A stretch of 46,193 bases of DNA from a bacterium (GTDB taxonomy: Bacteria; Verrucomicrobiota; Verrucomicrobiia; Limisphaerales; JAJXZI01), in assembly GCA_021780115.1 (NCBI GenBank), contig JAJXZI010000339.1, forward strand, positions 1 through 46,193, read 5' to 3'. Each line of letters begins with the position of its first letter. Within the stretch, counting starts at the first letter, position 1. Under the pieces are notes generated by a model that was given only the letters and a program-made list of their open reading frames with translations, was not told where the DNA came from and searched no databases. Shown here piece by piece: positions 40,362 to 46,193 of this stretch. The position numbers and the translations under genes were made by a program.

Positions 40362-40566
40362 CCGCGCCAGACTCAGCCCCGCGTGCTGCCAGGCGTTACC
40401 AGGAACCGGGATGCGCCTGCGGTCTTTGGCTCACCTGTCTTTTCGCTTGCCAGACGGTGGGGCCGGTGAGACAAACGCGCCAAGCGTCAGCAGACGCAAG
40501 CCGATGAACGATCTGGGAACAACGGGCCAAAACCGTGGCCGAACACGGGCGGGGGGAATTGTTCTG

Positions 40567-40614
40567 CCGCGAGCGGTTGTTCCCAGGCAAATGACCGGGA
40601 ACAACCGCTTGCGG
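40567..40614. repeat. 18-bp stem hairpin immediately left of the cassette boundary
   Basis: CCGCGAGCGGTTGTTCCC-aggcaaatgacc-GGGAACAACCGCTTGCGG, one G-T pair. Confidence 0.8.
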
Positions 40615-40625
40615 TCGAATACCTG

Positions 40626-41589
40626 TTAGGTGCCTAGCCGCATGAGCACACTCAACCAACCAAACTTAGACAAGCTCAGACAGAAGTTAGCGCCACATCC
40701 GTTGCACCTTGGTGTCATTCTGGATGGAGCAGTGACGAGCTTTTCAGACAGCGCGAACCCGCTCCGCTTTTCTAATACCGCAACTGGCCTTCGCGAGCTA
40801 CTTCGCGAGTTGTTTGTCGCGATCTCGCCTGACCGGAGTATTCAGGATTCCACTTGGTTTACTCCCGATCCGACCTCACAGACTGGTGTGACGCGCCGCC
40901 ACCGCACGCTGTTTGCGGTATATTCTTACCTTGACCCACAGCATTTCCCTACCAACTTTGCTTCCAGTGTCGAGGCACTTGCCGCGCAAATCGGTAAGCA
41001 AGTTGGGGCGCTGTCGGCATTCACGCACATCACCAAGGCAAGTCTCGCCACTCCTGAGCAGGCTGCCATTGCCTGCTTCGACTCAACGGTTCGATTATTT
41101 CTTCGCCTATTCGACGCGATTGACTCCGCCCGGGAGCACCTACGAGATGCACTCCAGATTGAGCTTCAGGAGCGTTTGTCCGATATTTTTACATCCGAGT
41201 TCTTTGATGAGCTTGATATTCTTTCCACTCACACACGCCCTCAAGACGCCGAGGATGTCGAGGTTGAGATTGAAGACATCGGCAAGGAAGCAATTACATT
41301 CTCCGGCACTGGCAGTGTCTTGTGTGACCTTCAGTATGGCTCTGACGGTGACTGTCGGCGGGGCGATGGCTTGGAGTTCAGTGATTCGTATCCTTTCACA
41401 TTCTCCGGCGAGGCACGCACGTCCAGTCCCCGCGACGTGACGGTAGATCGTGGCGATATATCCGTAGATACAAGTTCGTTCTATGAGTAGCCCGGCACCT
41501 AACAAGTCGCCGGAGCCAACGCCGGTTGGCGCTGTCAGTTCCGCTTCGCGGTTCACGGTTTTTGGCCCGGCGTGGCTCAGCTTTTTTCG
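40626..41589 (+). mobile_element. Putative integron gene cassette 1
   Basis: Starts TTAGGT after G40625; ends at G41589 of attC1; its R'' ACCTAAC is exactly complementary to GTTAGGT at its own 5' junction; single ORF in array orientation. Confidence 0.82.
40642..41490 (+). CDS. Cassette-encoded protein, tentatively related to predicted pPIWI-associating nucleases
   Basis: ATG 16 nt into the cassette; LRELLRELFVAISPD..STWFTPDPTSQTGVTRRHR and VLCDLQYGSDGDCRRGDGLEFSDSYPFTF; family assignment from memory of motifs only. Confidence 0.4.
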   Translation: MSTLNQPNLDKLRQKLAPHPLHLGVILDGAVTSFSDSANPLRFSNTATGLRELLRELFVAISPDRSIQDSTWFTPDPTSQTGVTRRHRTLFAVYSYLDPQHFPTNFASSVEALAAQIGKQVGALSAFTHITKASLATPEQAAIACFDSTVRLFLRLFDAIDSAREHLRDALQIELQERLSDIFTSEFFDELDILSTHTRPQDAEDVEVEIEDIGKEAITFSGTGSVLCDLQYGSDGDCRRGDGLEFSDSYPFTFSGEARTSSPRDVTVDRGDISVDTSSFYE

Positions 41590-41595
41590 TTAGGC
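41497..41595 (+). other. attC1 integron recombination site
   Basis: R'' ACCTAAC; spacer AAGTCGCCG; L'' GAGCCAACGCCGG pairs with L' CCGGCGTGGCTC leaving one extrahelical A; R' GTTAGGC. Confidence 0.85.
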
Positions 41596-42286
41596 TCAAG
41601 CGAACATGGACTCCATCCTGAAATCATTCTCGATCGGCTTTCTTCTCCGGAGTGTTTTCTCGGGAGTGTTCTTCGTGATCTCCTATTATGTGGCCTCGCA
41701 TAGCCCGGCGGACTTATTGAAGATCGACGGCAAGATGTTTCTCTCGCTTGGCCTACCGGCAGCGCTGTTCGCAGGCGTTACAACCTACGGCTTGCATCGT
41801 TCTCTGTTCTATCCGGTCATTGAGTTCTGCTACGACAGTAATCGTGGCAAGGCCCTCCGAAAGCGCAGGCCCTTGATCCGTGATGCGACGATACGCACGC
41901 TCTTATGGCGATGGAGCGCAGACGACGCGACCAGTGCGACACTCAGGCGCCCGCGACAGAATAGGCACTTCAACACGTGGGCCGACTTCATACATCTTCA
42001 GTACGCTTCGGCCCAGTGTATTGTTTTTGGTGCCGTTGTCGGTCGTGTTGTTGTCCCCGGCGAGCATCCACCTTATTGGCCGCTCATCAGTCTTGCAGTT
42101 CTCCTATTCATTGCTGCCCTTGTCTCAGATTGGCGAACACATTCGGTTTTGGATCATATCAGGAATGAGCCTAACAAGTCGCTGCACGCAACAGCCGCCG
42201 CGCTGGGCAGTTGACCGGTTTATGAAACTTGAACATCATCATTGCATCTCACGTCCCGCTCCGGCGGCTGTGCGTGAGCTTTGGCG
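41590..42286 (+). mobile_element. Putative integron gene cassette 2
   Basis: Starts TTAGGC after G41589; ends at G42286; its R'' GCCTAAC is exactly complementary to GTTAGGC at its own 5' junction. Confidence 0.82.
41606..42214 (+). CDS. Cassette-encoded multi-pass membrane protein of unknown function; C-terminal tail encoded by attC2
   Basis: Hydrophobic segments SGVFFVISYYVA, FLSLGLPAALFAGVTTYGL, CIVFGAVVGRVVV, WPLISLAVLLFIAALV; tail NKSLHATAAALGS lies in attC2. Confidence 0.65.
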   Translation: MDSILKSFSIGFLLRSVFSGVFFVISYYVASHSPADLLKIDGKMFLSLGLPAALFAGVTTYGLHRSLFYPVIEFCYDSNRGKALRKRRPLIRDATIRTLLWRWSADDATSATLRRPRQNRHFNTWADFIHLQYASAQCIVFGAVVGRVVVPGEHPPYWPLISLAVLLFIAALVSDWRTHSVLDHIRNEPNKSLHATAAALGS

Positions 42287-42292
42287 TTAAGC
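42169..42292 (+). other. attC2 integron recombination site
   Basis: R'' GCCTAAC; spacer AAGTCGCTG; L'' CACGCAACAGCCGCCG pairs with L' CGGCGGCTGTGCGTG leaving one extrahelical A; spacer AGCTTTGGC; R' GTTAAGC. Confidence 0.88.
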
Positions 42293-42344
42293 CTTGGCGG
42301 GAAAGGGCCAATCCCTGACGATGACGATCCGCAGGAGGCGTCCG

Positions 42345-43886
42345 ATGGAACCGGGGCTGGCGTCAGCAGCGGAAAGCCGGTTTCATTTACCCTTTCTGCT
42401 CATCGGCCTTTGTCTCCTCGCCACCACCGCCGGTTCCTTTGCCGCTTCCTACGTTCCTTCCTCGCTCACGCCGCCGGCCCCGGCGCGCGAGTTCCGCGGC
42501 GTGTGGCTGGCCACGGTCAACAACCTCAACTGGCCGTCGCGGCCCGGCTTGAGTTCCGCCCAGCAACAGGCCGAGTTGATCGCCCTCCTGGATCGCGCGG
42601 CGCAACTCCAGCTCAACGCCGTCCTTTTCCAGGTGCGCCCGGCGTGCGACGCGCTCTACGCCTCGCGCCTCGAGCCGTGGTCCGAGTATCTCACCGGCGC
42701 GCAGGGCCGGGCGCCGTCGCCGTTCTACGATCCGCTGGCGCTGGCCGTGGCGGAGGCGCACCGGCGCGGGCTGGAATTGCACGCCTGGTTCAATCCCTAC
42801 CGCGTGCGGCACGCGTCGGCCAAGGGAGCGGTCGCCCCGGACCATGTCAGCCGGCGGCGCCCCGAGCTGGTGCGCCGCTACGGCCCGCAGCTCTGGCTCG
42901 ATCCCGGCGAGCCGGCGGTGCAGGACTATTCGCTGTCGGTGGTGCTGGATGTGGTGCGCCGTTACGACGTTGATGGCGTCCACTTCGACGATTACTTCTA
43001 TCCCTACAAGGAGAAGGACGCCGCGGGCAACGAACTGGACTTTCCGGACGAGGCGAGTTGGCGGCGCTACGGCGCGCGCACCGGCCTGAGCCGCGACGAT
43101 TGGCGGCGCGAGAACGTGAACACCTTCCTCCGCCGCGTCTCTCAATCCGTCCACGCCGCCAAGCCGTGGGTCAAGTTTGGCATCAGTCCCTTCGGCATTT
43201 GGCGTCCGGGCAATCCGCCGTCGGTTCAAGGCTTCGACGCTTACGCCCAACTCTACGCCGACTCGCGGAAGTGGCTCGCCAATGGCTGGCTCGACTACTG
43301 CGCCCCGCAGCTTTACTGGGCCGTCGGGGCGAAGGAACAGAGTTTTCCCGCGTTGCTCAAGTGGTGGACGGAGCAGAATCCGCTGGGCCGACACCTGTGG
43401 CCCGGGCTGAACGACGCGAAGGTGGGCGGCGGCCCGGCGGGCTGGCCGGCGAGCGAGATTGTGAATCAAATCCGGCTCACGCGCCGGCAGCCGGGCGCGG
43501 GTGGCGTCATCCATTGGAGCATGAGCAGCCTGATGACCGCGCGCGGCGGCCTGGCGGAGGCGCTGGCGCGGGAGGTTTACGCGCAACCGGCCTTGGTCCC
43601 GGCGTCGCCGTGGCGCGGCAACGCCGCCCCGGGCCGCCCGGTCCTGACGCTCAGCGGCGCTCCGGGCCGAATCCGCGCCCGGTGGCGCCGTGATCCGGCC
43701 GGGGACGTCGTCCGCCTGTGGCTCCTGCAAACGAAGACCCGCGGCGTGTGGGCCACGGAGATTTTCCCCGCGACGGCGAGCGGCGGCACCCTCATCGGCC
43801 GCGTGCCGGACGTGGTGGCCGTCACCGCCGTCGGCCGCACCGGGCTGACCAGCGCGCCGGCCGTGCTCGCGCGGAAAGGAGATTGA
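42345..43886 (+). CDS. Glycosyl hydrolase-like family 10 (GHL10/YngK-like) secreted protein
   Basis: REFRGVWLATVNNLNWPSRPGLSSAQQQAELIALLDRAAQLQLNAVLFQVRPACDALY; GLELHAWFNPYRV; VHFDDYFYPY. Confidence 0.9.
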   Translation: MEPGLASAAESRFHLPFLLIGLCLLATTAGSFAASYVPSSLTPPAPAREFRGVWLATVNNLNWPSRPGLSSAQQQAELIALLDRAAQLQLNAVLFQVRPACDALYASRLEPWSEYLTGAQGRAPSPFYDPLALAVAEAHRRGLELHAWFNPYRVRHASAKGAVAPDHVSRRRPELVRRYGPQLWLDPGEPAVQDYSLSVVLDVVRRYDVDGVHFDDYFYPYKEKDAAGNELDFPDEASWRRYGARTGLSRDDWRRENVNTFLRRVSQSVHAAKPWVKFGISPFGIWRPGNPPSVQGFDAYAQLYADSRKWLANGWLDYCAPQLYWAVGAKEQSFPALLKWWTEQNPLGRHLWPGLNDAKVGGGPAGWPASEIVNQIRLTRRQPGAGGVIHWSMSSLMTARGGLAEALAREVYAQPALVPASPWRGNAAPGRPVLTLSGAPGRIRARWRRDPAGDVVRLWLLQTKTRGVWATEIFPATASGGTLIGRVPDVVAVTAVGRTGLTSAPAVLARKGD

Positions 43887-43945
43887 GTTCGCGCGCCGGC
43901 GCCGCCAGCCTTGTCAAGGCCCGGCCCGGGGGCGAAACTTCCGTC

Positions 43946-44899
43946 ATGCGAGTTCCCGCACGACGATTCCCCGCCCCGACGTGTTGCGCCATCGCGCTGG
44001 CCCTTTTCCTCGGCGCGGATCCCCGCGCCGGCTCGGCGGCGCCGGCGCTGGCCTTCAAGCGCGCCGCGGACGGCGGCTTCGCGTTCGACACGGGCCAACT
44101 GCGGGGCCGGTTGCGGCCGGGCGGCCGGGCGCTGGGACTCTGTTCGGTCATCCATGAGCCGACCGGCGCGGCGTTGGACCGCAGCAACGGCCTGTTCAGC
44201 CACTACCGCGTGTTCACCGCGGATCACCGCTACGGCGGCGGCGCCTGGGACTGGCCCGGCACGGCACGGCTGCGGGACGACGGCGCGGTGGAAGTCGAGT
44301 GGCCCGCCGCGGAAGGCCGCCCGTTCGCGCTGCGAGCCGTCTATCGCTGGCACGATCCCGCCACGCTCGATCTGGAGACCAGCGTCACCGCCCACGCGGA
44401 CCTGCCGGGATTCGAGTCTTTTCTGGCTTCCTATTTCAGCGAGCCGTTCACGAACTGTCTCGTCGAAGCGCGGTCGGGATTCGCGGCGGACAGCGGCGCG
44501 CGGTTCATCGAAGCAACCCAGTCGGTCGGCGACTGGCAGATGTTCACGCGCGATTTGAGCGTCCTGACGTTGATCACTGACGGTCGCTGGAAACGGGAGC
44601 CGAACCCGGTCAACTGGGTCATCGTTGGGCAATGGGCCGAACCGCTCGGACTGCGCCGCGCGCCGGCGCTCGGGCTGACCGCCGTGGTCATGGCGGCGCC
44701 GGAAGACTGCTTCGCCCTGGCCACGCCGCAGGAGGCCGACGGCCATCGCTCGCTCTACCTGTCGCTGTTCGGGCGCACCGTGAAGGCGGGCGAAACGGCG
44801 CGGGCGCGGGCGCGGTTGGTGGTCGGGACGGACCTGACGGAACGGCGCGCGGTGGAGTTGTATCAGCGTTACCTCACCCAGCCCGCGCAACCGCGATGA
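43946..44899 (+). CDS. Secreted hypothetical protein
   Basis: Signal peptide MRVPARRFPAPTCCAIALALFLGADPRAGSAA; codon-biased ORF. Confidence 0.6.
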   Translation: MRVPARRFPAPTCCAIALALFLGADPRAGSAAPALAFKRAADGGFAFDTGQLRGRLRPGGRALGLCSVIHEPTGAALDRSNGLFSHYRVFTADHRYGGGAWDWPGTARLRDDGAVEVEWPAAEGRPFALRAVYRWHDPATLDLETSVTAHADLPGFESFLASYFSEPFTNCLVEARSGFAADSGARFIEATQSVGDWQMFTRDLSVLTLITDGRWKREPNPVNWVIVGQWAEPLGLRRAPALGLTAVVMAAPEDCFALATPQEADGHRSLYLSLFGRTVKAGETARARARLVVGTDLTERRAVELYQRYLTQPAQPR

Positions 44900-44921
44900 G
44901 CGCGGTGGCCGAACGGGGCGG

Positions 44922-45218
44922 TTAATCGCCGAAGAGTTTCCGCAATTGCTCCCGCGCGGCCGTTTCGCGGCCCTGCGTGCCTGCTTTCGGCACCCACGAC
45001 CGGGAGGCGAACTCGAACCACTCGCAGAAGTTGGCCCGGTGTTTCTCCAGCACCGGCTCGCTCCGCCGGTCCCGGCACTGCTGCGCCGCGCGCGGATCGT
45101 AGCCCACGCAGTTGAGGCAGACGCGGAGGTCCGCGCCGCACCGGCCGCAGGTTTCCAAACGGCCCGGCTGGCCGGTCAGGGTGTAGTCCGTTCCGCAAGC
45201 GTGGCAATGGCGCGTCAT
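44922..45218 (-). CDS. Small Zn-ribbon-like Cys-rich protein
   Basis: CHACGTDYTLTGQPGRLETCGRCGADLRVCLNCVGYDPRAAQQC. Confidence 0.65.
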   Translation of the reverse strand: MTRHCHACGTDYTLTGQPGRLETCGRCGADLRVCLNCVGYDPRAAQQCRDRRSEPVLEKHRANFCEWFEFASRSWVPKAGTQGRETAAREQLRKLFGD

Positions 45219-45494
45219 GCGCGGAGGCTACCCCGGCGCGCCCGGTTTTCCAGTCCGGAACGATGATGTCTCCCACCCCGTTACCCACCGCTTGGCGCCT
45301 GCTGCCGGCGGGCGAAGTCCGTTGCGCGCCCGTTCAACTTCCGGCCGGGTGGGCGCGGAAAACGAAGTGAACGCGCTTCCGGGCCGTCGCCCCCGACGCA
45401 ATACCGGCTTGCCGGCCAGTGGGCCAGCCGTGTAACAGTTCCCGCGTCTGCCGTGTCCTGAGAGGCTGTATGGCCTTGTCGGGCTATCCGGTGA

Positions 45495-46088
45495 ATGGAC
45501 GAATCAAGCCAGGCGATCGCGGCGTTGCTGCCCGGGGCGCGGGCGCGCGACGCGGCGGCGGCCGAGGCGCTGGTGGCGGCGCTCTATCCGGTGGTGATGG
45601 CGGTCGTCGAGCGCCGGCGCCCCCGGAGCGTGGACGCGGAGGATCTGGCCCAGGAGGTGTTCCTCAAATTGTTCCAGCATCTGGACGATTTCCGCGGCGG
45701 CGGGCCGGAACTCATCGCGTGGGTCCGGCGCACGGCGTTCACGACCTGCCTCAACCAGCATCGCCGGCGCAAGAGCCGGCCGGAACTGCGTTGGGCCGAC
45801 CTGTCGGACGAGCAGGTCGCGGCGCTGGAGGCCGTCCACGCGGCCACCGCCGACCCGACGCCCGCGGAGCAGGCGGGTGGGCGCGATTTGCTCGAGGCGC
45901 TGTTGTCGCGGCTGGCGCCCAAGGAACGGCTCCTCGTGGAATTGGTGGAGGTCGAGCAGCGCGGCGGGGAGGAAGTCCAAGCCCTGACGGGCTGGAGCGC
46001 GGTGAACATCCGCGTCCGGTTGTTCCGGGCGCGGCGCAAGTTGCGCCGTCTCTTCGGCGAACTGGTGAAAGAGCATGAACGCGATTGA
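45495..46088 (+). CDS. ECF-type RNA polymerase sigma factor
   Basis: VDAEDLAQEVFLKLFQHLDDFRGGGPELIAWVRRTAFTTCLNQHRRRKS; C-terminal region-4-like helices. Confidence 0.85.
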   Translation: MDESSQAIAALLPGARARDAAAAEALVAALYPVVMAVVERRRPRSVDAEDLAQEVFLKLFQHLDDFRGGGPELIAWVRRTAFTTCLNQHRRRKSRPELRWADLSDEQVAALEAVHAATADPTPAEQAGGRDLLEALLSRLAPKERLLVELVEVEQRGGEEVQALTGWSAVNIRVRLFRARRKLRRLFGELVKEHERD

Positions 46089-46193
46089 CCCCCAATTGAA
46101 ACGCCTGTTCGCGCTGGCGCGCCGGAGCGGGCCGGAGCCGGCGGCCGCGCCGCCGGCGTGGTTCGCCCGGCGGGTGGTGCGACGCTGGCTGGC
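46075..46193 (+). CDS. 5' end of a putative anti-sigma/membrane protein, truncated by window edge
   Basis: ATG overlaps the end of the sigma gene; open frame MNAIDPQLKRLFALARRSGPEPAAAPPAWFARRVVRRWL. Confidence 0.5.
   Translation, partial: MNAIDPQLKRLFALARRSGPEPAAAPPAWFARRVVRRWL

Noticed and set aside
40567-40631. Hairpin plus GTTAGGT as a third complete attC
   Set aside because: No RYYYAAC partner box at the expected distance to the left and the stem lacks an extrahelical base; kept only as a boundary observation.
40913-41440. 175-aa alternative-frame ORF inside cassette 1
   Set aside because: Overlaps the longer ORF, which starts next to the cassette core and shows family-like motifs; Ser/Leu/Arg-rich shadow frame.
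1-46193. CRISPR array, rRNA or tRNA genes
   Set aside because: No regularly spaced direct repeats, rRNA signature blocks or convincing tRNA cloverleaf were recognised by eye; a tRNAscan/Infernal run would be needed for certainty.
1-46193. Prophage or autonomous transposon
   Set aside because: No integrase, transposase, terminase or phage structural genes among the supported ORFs.

Overview
GC-rich bacterial chromosomal window. Gene content and architecture (plsX-fabH cluster, CHASE2 cyclase plus FecR, many prepilin/OM-barrel type proteins, dispersed hairpin repeats) suggest a Verrucomicrobiota-like genome; this taxonomic call is inference. Most of the window is housekeeping: an orphan Opp/Dpp-type ABC ATPase, two sigma/anti-sigma pairs, a DUF47-PiT phosphate module, acuC-like deacetylase plus acs, an OFA-type MFS transporter, an LPS/heptose/glycosyltransferase cluster, secA, FecR plus CHASE2-cyclase, coaD-yceD-rpmF-plsX-fabH, pilT, waaA, coaB-like, recG, a fucose isomerase-family protein and a GHL10-type glycosidase. 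The standout is 40625-42292. Two lower-GC orphan genes are each followed by a canonical-looking integron attC site (99 and 124 bp; RYYYAAC ... GTTRRRY, imperfect L''/L' stem with one extrahelical base, near-identical spacers). Each cassette's R'' is exactly complementary to its own 5' TTRRRY end. No integrase gene is visible, so this looks like a small CALIN or secondary-site cassette insertion. The first cassette may encode a protein related to predicted pPIWI-associating nucleases (a tentative, memory-based call). Several compact hairpin/inverted-repeat elements are also visible, three of them inside coding regions (a degraded ORF near 2.2 kb, the MFS gene, recG). A consistent set of TTGACN-N16-18-TANNNT promoters lies close to start codons, some implying leaderless or very short-leader mRNAs.
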